The position numbers and the translations under genes are program-made. Below, piece by piece: positions 30,969-42,977 of a stretch of 64,000 bases of DNA. The notes beneath the pieces are model-generated. The model ran no database searches, was not told the origin of the DNA, and saw nothing but the letters and a program-made list of their open reading frames with translations. Numbering within the stretch: position 1 is the stretch's first letter; every line of letters starts with the position of its first letter. The DNA comes from Culex pipiens pallens (Eukaryota; Arthropoda; Insecta; Diptera; Culicidae), in NCBI RefSeq assembly GCF_016801865.2, contig NC_068937.1, positions 15,622,595 to 15,686,594 on the forward strand, read 5' to 3'.

Positions 30969-33900
30969 GCGAACTTGACAAAAACATACGTATTTTTTCA
31001 CCAAACAAAAATTGGCACCTCTTAAATTTAGCTTGACGAAGCAAACAGTTCAGCTAAATGGTGCCAGAAAAATTTGAATGCTCTGACCCGTGAAGGCACT
31101 GAAATGTGCGCGCTCGGAAATAGGCTTCAAAGTGGTACAATATGGTACATAACCTCAAACTGAAATCGTCTAGCAAAACAGCCGCAAAAGCTTGACGTGG
31201 AAAAGGAAAAAAAAAACGAAGACGAAGCAAGTGCGCTTTCGTCATCGCGGAGGGAAGCCCTCCAGAAAGATCTGGGTTAATATTTACCTTCTACTGCACT
31301 CTTTTTTGTCTTGGCCTGTCTTGTACATAACAAGTAGTACGTACTGCACATTTATAACCTCACTCTGGCGGCAAAGTCTCTAGTCTATAGAGAGTGTGGC
31401 GCGTGTCCTATGGGATTGGTGGCTTTAAAGTTGGAGGAAAAGCACGAAAGGGATACCTACTCTAGAAACATATTTTTCGAAATTTTTCGAAATTGCTATC
31501 AAAAGTTTAACGGTCAATTTGAATGATTGCAAAAACTCACCACGACAGGTTTAAATTCACCACAGCTCTCATGCATACGTTTGACGGTTACATGAAATGC
31601 CACAATAAGATATCAACAAAATATTTTACTAATTGGAAAAGAAAGACACAATGAGAAACTCATCAAAAGCAAAGCAAAATAGAGAAGTAGGCGTGTGAGG
31701 GAATAACATCCAGCAATCAACACCTCGTAGAAGTTGTTCATGTGAAGATCAACAGCCAAAAATATGAGCAAACAAAGAGGGATAAGGTTATTGATCTTTA
31801 TGAGATCTTCAGCGTACTATTTTACATAACGATGAATTTACCAAACTTTTCACAGGTCAATTCGACAATTATAACGCAAAACTCATTCAATAATCGGTTT
31901 AAAAATAGAACAAAAAAAAAAAGGAATGACATGTATGTTTAAACCAGAACAGGAATAAATGCCTGGAATGTTGTGTCGTCGAGCTCAAACGGGGAGAAAC
32001 CTTACGAACCGCAAGCCTGCCTTTGACAGGGAATTGTTACACTTTTGCATTGGGGATTAGGGTGGTCCTTTTTTCCGCGCAATTAAACTTTTGTTAAAAT
32101 AAAACGTTTTTCACAAGCAATTAAAAGATTGGAATTAAAAAAAAGATCGCAAAAAATATCCTTCAACAAAAAAAAATTAATAAATAAAAATTGAGGCACA
32201 TTAGGAGACAAAGCAGCAGGTTCTGGACGTGCGTCATTCCAGTTCAGGGGCCGGTCTTAGACCGTGGTCACCACGAACTCACGAGGATACAGTTGGTGAT
32301 ACCTTTGCATAACATGGTGTGTGCGAATCGATACTTGATATTCAGTGGTCAAGTGAGAAATTTTAGTGTCAAGTTATGAAATTTGATATTATGAAGAGAA
32401 GTTCAAGTTGATAAAGGTTTAATAAAGCCAAATTTTTCAATACTTTTTTAAATAATAAAAAAAAGAATTCAAAACTAAATTCAACATTGAAGGTACACAA
32501 AACATTGCTCATCGCATCGTCATAATGAGTCATCCAAAAACTCATCCAAACTAGTCCAAAGCCCTTTTCCCTCTCTTTGGGGTTAGTGACTGGATCAAAA
32601 CAGGGGGAATAACAACATACAAATCGCATAAAGGCAACGTGTATAAAAATAACGCAACCAACACAACGCAACCGCCACCGTCCGCCATTGTCAGTGACAA
32701 CCACGCCTTAGCCTTAAAAAGATGAACATACAAACACCAGCCTCAACTCAGCAACACCACGACAAGAGTGCATCCGTGAAAATTAGTTCATGTCCGCGAT
32801 TTTGTTGAGTGATTTGAACTAGAATTTTAGTTCAAACCTAATTTCTAAGACTGGAAAAAGCTGTATCAGCGTACATTCCAAGTCTGATACAAATTATACT
32901 TTCGCATAATTTCACTGCCGGCTGTCGAGTATTGGATATGAAGCACACACAATCAATTATGCAATGTGAACTGTGAGCGTGAATCTTTGGGTAACATCTG
33001 TGTATGATTAGTAATGGGCCTTCATTGCCTTATCTATAGAGCAAGTACATAACTTCAAATTTGGCTTCAAAAGTACTTTCACCTATCCAAAATATATCTT
33101 TAGTACTAAACCACCATCCATCAATCATTAGGTTCAAAAAGTGCACTTTCAAGAGCTTCAATATTAGCTCGCTTTTAGGAAAGCACAAAAAGGCCAAAGA
33201 GAAAATTTAGTCTAATGTTTTTTTTTTGTTTTCTTTGTCGGAAGATGGCAAACTGAGAGCACTTTCTCCACGCGATCGATCGATCGCGATGAACAACCTA
33301 ACTTTGTCGTGGAAATCACAGAGTTTTTTTTTAATTGAAAGTACGATGGATTGAAGATCGTGCCAAAAATATGGCACCTTCAAGATTTGTTACAGGATCC
33401 AAAATTTTATTCAGACTTTAAAACTGAAACTGACTAAAACCATCACAAACATGTATCCAATCCCATTCGAGTTCGATGTGCTCTAGTTGGGCGAAAAAGA
33501 CTCAGCCTAATTTAGCCCAACTAGCAAGTATATTTGCATGGTGGCCAAGTTTCTTTTCTAATCACTGCGGCACTGCACTGTAACCAATGGTGAAAAGCGA
33601 AAGCCGCCCTCCATCCACACAGTCCAAACCCAACAATGGTTACATAAATCTTTCCCCGGCGCAATAGATGCTTTGTTGTGCAGCTGAATCGGCGGTGTGC
33701 ATAATTTGCATATAAAAGCAGCACCACCAAACGACCTGTCAAACTGTGAAGAGAGAGAAAGATTGCAAGTTTCCTGGTTTGTTTGTTATGGAGCAGTAAA
33801 CGGGCGGATTTTCACCTGTTTTAGAAACTTTCCAAACTGTTTGTTTTCATTTAAAATTATTTAAGAGTTGAATCCTAAAAGCCTAAAATACTGAAATTTC

Positions 33901-34286
33901 CAAAACGTAAAACTTAGATAAGAAATTTTCCTAAGTTGTCATTATTTGGCTATAAGAAATCGATCCAGTTCGTGAGATATCGTCATCTTAATATTAGGCT
34001 CAGACTACCTATTTTTTCAGTTTGTTTGTTTTTTTCCTTAAATTACAGCCTTAGAGGATCTTGAGGATCAATCTAAAGAACTTTACAAAAAAAAAAAAAC
34101 ATATTTGAAATTATCTTTACAGTAACACCTAATCAAACTTTCTATAGACTGATTTTGTTTCAACGGCTTAAACCTCGCAAAAATATATTAAAACAGGGAA
34201 AGAAAATTTAAATATCATGGAGTTTAAAAAATAACAATCATCAAACTTACATTTTAAGAATGCGCAGAAGCATTTAGATAGACTAT
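30969..34286. other. Intergenic or distal-intron DNA, mostly single copy
   Basis: No convincing coding frame, tRNA or clear element. Small features: the palindrome GCGATCGATCGATCGC at about 33,273-33,288 and a repeated AGTGCACTTTC/GTACTTTC theme at 33,060-33,170. Composition is ordinary for the non-repetitive DNA of this window. Confidence 0.4.
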
Positions 34287-35702
34287 TGAGCAATTCTCTC
34301 AGATTTCGGTCATTCGATTTTTTTTTTGTATTTTTTAATCCGGCTGAAACTTTTTTGGTGCCTTCGGTATGCTCAAAGAAGACATTTTGCATCATTAGTT
34401 TGTCCAAATAATTTTCCATACAAATTTGGTAGCTGGCCATACAAAAATGATTTATGAAAATTCAAAAATCTGTATCTTTTGAAGGAATTTTTTGATCGAT
34501 TTGGTGTCTTCGGCAAAATTGTAGGTATGGATATGGACTACTGATGCACGGTAAAAAAAATTTGGTGATTTTTTTATTTAACTTTTTATCACTAAAACTT
34601 GATTTGCAAAAAAAACACTATTTTTATTTTTTTTTTATTTTTTGATATGTTTTAGAGGACATCAAATGCCAACTTTTCAGAAATTTCCAGGTTGTGCAAA
34701 AAATCTTTGAGCGAGTTATGAATTTTTGAATCAATATTGATATTTTCAAAAAATCGGAAAATTGGTCGCAAAAATTTTTCAACTTTATTTTTCGATGTAA
34801 AATCAAATTTGCAATCAAAAAGTACCTTAGTGAAATTTTGATAAAGTGCACCGTTTTCAAGTTGAATCCATTTTTAGGTGACTTTTTTGAAAATAGTCGC
34901 AGTTTTTCATTTTTTAAAATTAGTGCACATGTTTGCCCGCTTTTGCAAAAAATATTTATATTATATTACATTACATTTATATTACATTCAATATTACGCC
35001 CTTTTAAAATGTTAGTCTTGGTTTAAAAATTTTGAAAATATTTTTTTCGAAATGATCGGAAAATTTCACGACTGTTTCATATTTTCCTGTTTTTAAACCT
35101 TTGCATGGCAATATCTCAGCAACTAAGGGTCGTATCAACAAAGTTCAAAAATGCAAAATATAGAGAATTTTCTCAGCTTTTCAAAAATATTTTTTTTCAA
35201 AAGTGGGCAAACATGTGCACTATTTTTAAAAAAATAATTACTGAGACTATTTTCAAAAAAGTCATTTAAAAATGGATTTAACTTGAAAACGGTGCACTTT
35301 ATCAAAATTTTACTTAAGTAATTTTTGATTTTTACATCGAAAAATAAAGTTGAAAAATTTTTGCGCTCAAAATTTCGATTTTTTGAAAAAAATTAGTATT
35401 GATTAAAAAATTCATAACTCGGTCAAAGATGTTTTGCATAACCTGGAAATTTCTGAAAAGTTGGCATTTGATGTCCTCTAAAACATATAAAAAAAATAAA
35501 AACAGTGTTTTTTTGCAAATTAAGTTTTAGTGATAAAAAGTTAAATAAAAAAACACCAATTTTTTCCCGTGTATTATTTTTTTCTAGTGTAGTCCGTATC
35601 TATACCTACAACTTTGCCGAAGACACCAAATCAATCGAAAAATTCCTTCAAAAGATACAGATTTTTAAAAGATTTACATCCGATTCCGTAGAGAATTGCT
35701 CT
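34287..35702. mobile_element. Long palindromic element, family A, copy 2
   Basis: Starts GAGCAATTCTCTCAGATTTC and ends CGTAGAGAATTGCTC. Left-arm phrases (GGTGCCTTCGGTATGC, GGTGTCTTCGGCAAAATTG, AGCGAGTTATGAA, CAATCAAAAAGTACCTTAG, GCACATGTTTGCCC) return as complements on the right. The right arm lacks a stretch near its end that the left arm keeps. No open frame. Confidence 0.85.
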
Positions 35703-35812
35703 ATTTTGCAAAATCCGAGACAACAGATAACTATTTAACAAATCCCGCAATGTTAGAAGGTAGTCGCGGAGACCAACTATTGCTGTATTTTTCTAGTTTT
35801 GTGAGAAAGTTA

Positions 35813-36180
35813 GGCCGTTGCAATGCAATTTTTTTTTAAATTGGTCAGAAAAATTAGGGGGGGGGGGGGGGGGCAACAAAAAATGTTTTTCAAAAAACAT
35901 CAAAATTTCAATGTAAATAGAAGTCTATTCAACTGAGAACAATCTAAAATGCCTTTTTCTTCATTTATAATCATATTGAACATGTTTGGATTCGTTTAAA
36001 AAAAATGAACTTTAATGAATGTACCGCAAAAAAAATTTCGCAAAAAAATAAAACTTTCGTCAATAATTAGAAATCTTGGAAACTAATGATTGAAACACTG
36101 TCCAATTGATAGGTCTATAATGCATTTTTAAATACTTTTTTTTTATTCAAATGTTGATGCCGTAGCAAGTAATTTCATTT
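35813..36180. mobile_element. MITE family C, truncated copy
   Basis: Starts GGCCGTTGCAATGCAATTT after a TTA, contains the G-run (about 35,857-35,873) and the AACTAATGATTG core, but lacks a recognisable right end. A fragment of family A (ACTTTGCCGAAGACATC, 36,195-36,240) follows. Confidence 0.65.
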
Positions 36181-36245
36181 TTTTAACATTTTTTTATCTA
36201 TTTTCAAAACTTTGCCGAAGACATCAAATCGATTAGAATTGAAAT

Positions 36246-36676
36246 AGTAGTTTATGCAACAAGTTGCAAAAAGAGGATTTTTTCAGCACGAGTAGTATAT
36301 TTATTCAACGAGGTTCACCGAGTTGGATAAATACCAAGAGTGCTGAAAAAATCATGTTTTGCAACGAGTTCCATACAACATTTTTTGCAATTCCAAAAAA
36401 CACACACTGAGTGAAATTTTATGTCAAATTTTCATGTATTTTGTCAATAAATCGCTTAAATCAAAAAAATGTTGAAAAGTGTTACTTTTCGAAACAAGTG
36501 CTGAAAAGTTCAACTTTTCAGCACCCATTTGAGTGCTGAAAAGTAGAACTTTTCAACATTTGTTTTGAAAAGTGTTGCTATTCGATTCTGTAATTTTTGG
36601 TACAGAAAAGTAGGCTATTTCGTCGTTCAAGAATGACAGGAAAAGTAAGTAGTTTCACGACGGAATTGCAAAAATG
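36246..36676 (+). mobile_element. Element family B, copy 1
   Basis: Starts AGTAGTTTATGCAACAAGTT, then GGATTTTTTCAGCACGAG, TATTCAACGAGGTTCACCGA, self-complementary stretches around GTGCTGAAAAGTTGAACTTT, and ends CACGACGGAATTGCAAAAA. About 430 bp, with no coding frame and no clear long terminal repeats. The other copies define its limits. Confidence 0.8.
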
Positions 36677-36855
36677 CATTTTTTAAATCAATTTCCCAGT
36701 AATTTTTTGAACGAATTAATGATACAGAATGGCTAACTCACAAAGTTTCAGCTAAGCCAAAACACTTTTAAAAAATCACAAAAAATAAAAAAAAATATAA
36801 AAATTTAAATGACTTAGCCATATTCTCAAAATATGAATGAAAAAAAGTGTTTAAA

Positions 36856-37440
36856 TAGTAGTTTATACTACAAGTTGCAAAAAGTAGTTTTTTTCAGCAC
36901 GAGTTGTACATTTATCCAACGAGGTTTACCGAGTTGGATAAATATGACGAGTACTGAAAAAATCAAGTTTTGCAACAAGTTGCTTACAACATTTTTTGCA
37001 ATTCCGAAAAACGCTTCTTTGATGGAATCTTATGTAAAACATTCATGTGTTTAGTAAATTCATCGTTCAAAACAAAAAAAAATATTGAAAAATGTTACAT
37101 TTCGATACTAGTGTGGAAAAGTTCAACTTTTCAGCATTGAAAGGTATTAATTTTCCATTCTGTTATTTTTGGTAGGGAAAAGAAGGCCGTTTCGTTTCTC
37201 CAGAAGGGCAGGAAAAGTTGACAGTTTCACAGTGGAATTGCAAACATTCATCCAACGAGGTTAACCGAGTTAGATAAATAAGACGAGTGATGAAAAAATT
37301 AAGTTATGCAACGAGTTCCATACAACATTTTTTGTAATTCTGAAAAACGCCCTTTGAACAGAATTATAGGTCAAATGTCCATGCATTTATTCAAAGAATC
37401 GCTAAAATATTTTTTTTTGTAAAGTTCAACTTTTCAGCAT
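36856..37440 (+). mobile_element. Element family B, copy 2 plus a partial copy
   Basis: Same order of motifs as copy 1 (GTTTATACTACAAGTTGC start; GTGGAATTGCAAAC end near 37,245), followed directly by a second, internal B fragment from TTCATCCAACGAGGTTAACC onward. Confidence 0.65.
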
Positions 37441-37499
37441 CTATTAGTAGAGCTTTTCAGCATTTAGAATTTTGAAGTTTTTTGAAAAAATATTTTTTG

Positions 37500-37897
37500 C
37501 AGTTCCACTGTGAAACTGTCAACTTTTCCTGCCCTTCTGGAGAAACGAAACGGCCTACTTTTCCCTACCAAAAATAACAGAATGGAAAATTAATACCTTT
37601 CAATAACAGTGCTGAAATGAAATGAAATGGGTGCTAAAAAGTTGAACTTTTCAGCACTAGTATCGAAAAGTAACATTTTGCAATATTGAATAAATATGAA
37701 TGTTTGACATAAAATTCCATTAAATAAGCGTTTTTCGGAATTGCAAAAAATGTTCTAAGCAACTCGTTGCAACACTTGATTTTTTCAGCACTCGTCGTAT
37801 TTATCCAACTCGGGAAACCTCGTTGGATAAATGTACACCTCTTGCTGAAAAAATCTTCTTTTTGCAACTTGTTGCATAAACTACTATTTTTACCCCC
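37500..37897 (-). mobile_element. Element family B, inverted copy
   Basis: Reads as the complement of family B: TCCACTGTGAAACTGTC at the left and CAACTTGTTGCATAAACTAC at the right. It forms an inverted pair with copies 1 and 2. Immediately followed by a family C scrap (CCCCCAGATTTTTCGGACCG). Confidence 0.75.
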
Positions 37898-37959
37898 AGA
37901 TTTTTCGGACCGATTTTGAAAGTGAGAGCTAAAAATAGCTTTAAAAAATTACGAGTTTT

Positions 37960-39860
37960 AATACATTTAGGAACAAACAAATTGTTGTAACATTAAGACT
38001 GACTAAAAACATCCGAGATGCCCTGAGCGAAATGGAAAGATCATCTGGAAAAATCCAAACAGAGAAAGAGAAAAACCGGACAAATCCTAAACCAGTTTGT
38101 GAGTGCAGTGTTTGTGTGTACTGTTTTGTATCGTTACTGCACCGATTTATAACTCAGGTTAGGTTAGAGCAAAAATGCTACTTGCAATGAGGAAAACGGC
38201 AATCGAGTGAAAGTTCGCGCACACAATCCGGTTCGGTCGTTTACACTACAGGATTGCCCACCTCGAAGACATCTAGCCTGCCACATCTGATCGATTGCAT
38301 CGGCGTAATCGAATAACTTTGAGTTGTTCCGGACGCAAATTTCCTTTTGCTTTGTTTGCGTTTTATGGCTTTATAAATGCCATCACCACACACATTAAAA
38401 TTGCATCCGTACACGCGCTTCAAATAACTTAAAAAAAAATGTTTGCATGTGTCTAATGTTGTGACTAGCCCGAAGGGGTTTACTTCTCTTTTCGGAATCA
38501 TTAATATTTATAAACAAACAATTAACGGAGGCAACACCGGCGCGAGTCACGCAATGGAGATTGTCTGGAACGAATCGCTTTCCGATCCGATTTGCGTGGA
38601 GAATTGTGTGTTTACCTTTCGTCGGCACGATACAATCGAATTAACCAGCTCGTTAACGTGAACGCAAAAAAAAAAATGCCCCATCCTCAGTTAACGGGAA
38701 TTGGACCCGGGCGCGCAGCTTGGCGCGCGCGAACGCAACCCTTGTGCCATCGTCGCTAGTTGCTTTTATCAAATTATCTGGCCGTAAAGAAAGTGCAAGC
38801 CTTTCTTAGTGAATGATACTAGCGTCGTTTTACCGCTGCAGGCTTGCAGCGAAATTGTGCACGTCCACCAGTCATTGTAGACAACCCCTGGAGGGCAAAA
38901 GACTAATTTTCTTTTGCGCACTTTTCATTTTCTAACGCCGCTACCATCATGCTCGACTGGGAAGGTTCACACTCTGCCGGAAATAGGTCAACTGAAATTG
39001 AATTTCTCCGGCAGTCCACGGAGGAAAGGTTTTTTTTTTTGCTTCTAATTTCCATCTCATAATATGGCAACACTGCAGCACTGGTTGCGAATGCAAGTCC
39101 TGTGAAAAGAAGCGAGAAGCACGGAAAGGTTGCGGGTTTCGACTAAACGGGTGTAAAACAAGTTTCCGAGGAAATCGAAAGCCTCATAGAGTGGGTATTT
39201 ACTGCATCATCATATCGTATAGAGTATGCACTGCAAACACATGCACACACACATTCAGTTTACGGGTGAATGATCTTTTTCTTCTCATAGACCGTCAGGA
39301 TTGGAGGTGCGTTTTGTTTCCCCGTGAAAGGGAAAACAAAAGTGATGTAACTTTTCAAGTGTAACATATTTAAAGCTTTCTTTACAATTTAAGATGGAAA
39401 AGTTAGAAACAAATTGTTCTTTACTATCATTTTTGAACCTTCTGAAACTTGATTTCTTTTTCCTTACACATACATACATGAAAACGATTCTTAACTCATT
39501 TTTAATGTTTATTTATCAATTTCAGTCGATTGAATTATTATTTAAATTTCCTGTTTGTTTTTTATTGACAATTTGACAATTTGTGACGCAGTATACGTCG
39601 GGGAGGGGATACCTCGGGAACTAATAATTAGATTTTCAATGTAAAAAAATAAAATTTTGTAGAACTTTCTGCTCTTTTCAAAAAAAAAAAATTATTTCAA
39701 AATCTAGCCCAACCTTTCAAAATGTAAAAAATAGGTGTTTGAAGTTATAGACGTTGTATTTAATTCTAAAAATTCAAAAATATTTTTATTTATAAAAGCA
39801 GAAAATTTCAAAAAATGTTCCTTTATGAACATTGAAAATCGAACCACTAGTTCCTGAGGT
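37960..39860. other. Unique intergenic island
   Basis: Non-repetitive, with locally higher GC around 38,250-38,760 (CGGCGCGAG, GGCGCGCGCGAAC). The short frames on both strands show no recognised domain. It could be regulatory DNA or a non-coding exon. Confidence 0.35.
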
Positions 39861-39869
39861 ATCGGTAAT

Positions 39870-40600
39870 CAAATTAATTGTGTTCTAATTGTGCAACATC
39901 GAAAAAAAACTTTTTTTCCTTTTTTTTTTCTTTGCATGGCCATATCTCAGCAACGAAAGGCCGTATAAACAACGTTTAAAAAAAGCAAAGTGTCAAAAAT
40001 TTGTTCAGCTAATCAAAATCATTTCTTTTAAAGATGTGGACACTATTTTTCAAAATTGAAATAAATTGATTTTTCTTCAAAAAAGTTACCAAAGCATATA
40101 TTTAACTTGAAAACGGTACCCTTTATCCAAATTTCACTTAAGAAATTTTTGATTGCAAATTTCATTTTACATTTAAAAATTAAATCATTTTTTTTTTCAT
40201 TTATCAGTTCGGTTTTCGAAAAATTACAAAAAAAAAACAAACAAAGATATTTTGCCCTTTCTTGAGTTTTCTGAAATCATTGCATTTTTAAATCAATGTT
40301 AAGTAACAAAAAGTGATTTTTAAAATCAGCTTTATTTTTTTCTTTTGTGTAGGCCTCATAAATACCTGCAACTTTACCGGAGGCGATCAAACCAATCCTT
40401 CAAAGGAATGAATTCTGAATTTTTATATATCATTTTTGTATGTAACTGTCATGTGTATGGAAAATGATATGGAAAAACGGATGAAGGAAAATTGCTTCGT
40501 TTGGCACACGGTTGGCACCCAGTTTCAGCTAGGTTAAAAAATACAAACAAATTAAATTAAAAAAAAAACTCATTTCGTAGAAAACTGCTAATTTGACAAA
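39870..40600. mobile_element. Long palindromic element, family A, diverged half
   Basis: Carries family A phrases with many changes: GCATGGCCATATCTCAGCAA, CTTGAAAACGGTACCCTTTA, CCTGCAACTTTACCGGAGGC, and GAAAACTGCTAATTTG for the end. Only one arm is clear. Confidence 0.55.
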
Positions 40601-40799
40601 TTTTTTAAGATTTATTCTAAAAAAAACACATTAAAAGAGGTCTCCAATTTTCATGTAGGTAATTCAACTTTTTCAGGCCGAATTTGCAACAAAATATTTT
40701 TGAAATAATGATGGGTAAATTATTTTTAATACCATACGAAAATTATGGGCTAGTTTAGAAAGTTGTGTTGTTTTGGTCAATACGTCCAATCTGGCCTCA

Positions 40800-41360
40800 A
40801 TATGTATAATCATTCCTATTGAAAATGTTACACAGTTATTTTTTTGTCAAATTGTAGGGGTGAATATTATCTCGTTTGTGATGTAATTTTACCACAATTC
40901 AGACTGAAAAAGTGGCATTACACCGGAAAAGTGCTAAAATTACATATTTTCAGAGGAAAAATTACACATTTTTCTGACATAAAAGACATACTGCGAATCT
41001 TTACCGCAAAAAAAATCATGGTAATTTTACATCTATGTGTAATTTTACGTCTATTTGTAAATTTTCGACTGTTTCCGTGTTTTGGTATTTTTCCAAATAT
41101 TTTTCAGTCTACATTGCTGTAATATTACATTATAAATTAGGAATTATTACACCTTCCAAATTTACACATTTTTTTGGGCTGTGTATGATTTTTGAATCTT
41201 GACTCAAAATTCGTCACATTTTATTGTAAGATTTCAGAGCAGTTGGAAGGTTGAATATTACATCTTTTTAGATGTAATTTTACGTCAATTTCCTCGGAAT
41301 GAGTAAAATTACACAAAAAAAAGATGTAAATTAACACAGATATAATGCTACCATGATTTT
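40800..41360. repeat. Region dense in TGTAATTTTAC-type words
   Basis: GTAATTTTAC, ATTACAC and GTGTAATTTTAC occur in both orientations many times over about 550 bp, for example around 40,880, 40,950, 41,020, 41,110, 41,270 and 41,300. Probably a foldback or MITE remnant with a repeated internal word. Confidence 0.5.
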
Positions 41361-41639
41361 TTAACAGCGTAAACATTTTTTTGCTTCAAACACCATCTTT
41401 GCAAAAATCGAATTCTAAAATGCAAAAATGTAAAAATAATTGTCGACCAAACTAAATTCTACACAGCAAATAAAGTAGTAATCCAGCTGCGCGTAAAAGG
41501 CCTGGGTGTAAAATAAATTCTGCATTATTTTATGAAATTCTGTGTAATATTCCACCCTGGAATATGTAGCCCATCAGTATGGGAAACCTACTTGTCCGAA
41601 ATGTCAAGCTCAAATATACGTTTATCCTATCCATTTTTC

Positions 41640-41850
41640 ATCGGTCTGATGACCGAGCGGGCTAAGGCGCCAGTCCTAGCTGTTGGTGCTGGGTATGATT
41701 CCCGTCGGTTGCTTTTTTTGTGTTTACAAAACTTGTGCATGCAGCGTGTAATATTAAGTGTCTATTTTGACGAAGGTGATGTGCATGCTTTTGCATGCGA
41801 TTTTACCATCGGATTTTTTGCTGTGTATGCTGTTGGTAATACACACTGAC
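41640..41850 (+). mobile_element. tRNA-like SINE
   Basis: GATGACCGAGCGGGCTAAGG (A box) and GGGTATGATTCCCG (B box variant) lie about 35 bp apart, with a leucine/serine-type start, followed by a body with direct TGCATGC words. The B box has one change from consensus. Confidence 0.6.
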
Positions 41851-41872
41851 ACCAAAATACTAATGTTTAGTT

Positions 41873-41895
41873 ACGTAGCTCAATAATTATGTTTT
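41873..41895. repeat. Left target-site duplication of a retroposed insert
   Basis: A 23-nt direct repeat beginning ACGTAGCTCAATAATTAT, identical to 42,895-42,917. Confidence 0.85.
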
Positions 41896-42894
41896 TTTTT
41901 TTTTTTTTTTTTTTGGGAGGGTGGTCCAGCCGCACATCGTTGATGTTGAAACCTCTAAACTGGGCCCTCGTCCTGTCACGTCCGTCAGTAGTCTTGTCGT
42001 ACATTACAACTAGAATCAGATCTGCCAATGAATTAGTACACTTCGACCAAATAAACACTGACGCTGTATGGATCTGACTCTAGAATAAATGCACAGTTGA
42101 GTGTTATTCATAAGTCCAAAATGTTCAATTATTCATTTAAGTCCAAATATTCATTTGCTAACTGTTTTAAATTGAAAATCTAAACTTTAATCTAAAATCC
42201 TCTAAACTTAATGTTCAAAAGTAAACGTTCCTTTAACTGTTGTAGTACTACTTTTATCAAAAACAATAAAAATTTATGAACTGATATACAAATAGGACAG
42301 AATCGCGATTTGAAAAAGAAATGACCATTTACGTCAAAAGATCCGTAGTTCCTCGATTCGCAACAATGGTCGATACAACCATAATCCGAAAACCGTTAGT
42401 TCAACAGATCAACGAATTTTGTCCGATATCATTACATTATTGATTGATCGAGACTCTATGGACAATTTGACGTAAAAGAATGCCTAGTATTCTACATCAA
42501 TCAAAGTTTATTGACAGCATTACTCTTACTTAATAATTGCAACTAAATTTAACATCAAAAAGATTTGGAAAGGATACAGATCTATTTTAAATGCTAATGC
42601 TAAGCAACAAATCAATTGTACTATCCTGAAGTCCCGACCTAAATCCCACATTGTGATAGTGAAAAACTCACAGAAGCAGCGGTGTCTTGTGCAATTGTGA
42701 TATTTTCACTATCGGAGAACTACCTAGTTCACGAAGACAGCTTATCGGTCAACGCTTAAGCCCTGGGGCTGCGGCAAAGCGAGTTCTCGTAGCATGAAGT
42801 GGTGTCCATAGTGCTTATAAAAAAGAATTTATACCCAAATTTTAACTAATGCACTAGGATCAAATCATGCCCCTTGACTTGACAAGGCCCAGGG
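41892..42894 (-). mobile_element. Retroposed sequence of about 1 kb with poly(A) tail, origin unknown
   Basis: On the minus strand the insert runs from CCCTGGGCCTTGTCAAG at 42,894 to a 23-nt poly(A) (poly-T at 41,892-41,914). It is flanked by a perfect 23-nt direct repeat. This is the signature of LINE-mediated target-primed reverse transcription. The minus-strand end has an open frame of about 55 codons (SLADLILVVMYDK, DGRDRTRAQFRGF) running into the tail, without recognised homology. It could be a 5'-truncated LINE, a SINE or a processed pseudogene. Confidence 0.7.
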
Positions 42895-42917
42895 ACGTAG
42901 CTCAATAATTATGTTTT
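42895..42917. repeat. Right target-site duplication of the retroposed insert
   Basis: Second copy of the 23-nt repeat at 41,873-41,895. Confidence 0.85.
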
Positions 42918-42977
42918 AAACTCAAAAATTAAGCAAATTTAAGCAACAGTGCAAGCGCGAAATTTATGCAGTTACAA

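Noticed and set aside
33273..33288. GCGATCGATCGATCGC palindrome as a DRE-type promoter element
   Set aside because: It differs from the TATCGATA DRE consensus and no initiator or gene lies nearby.
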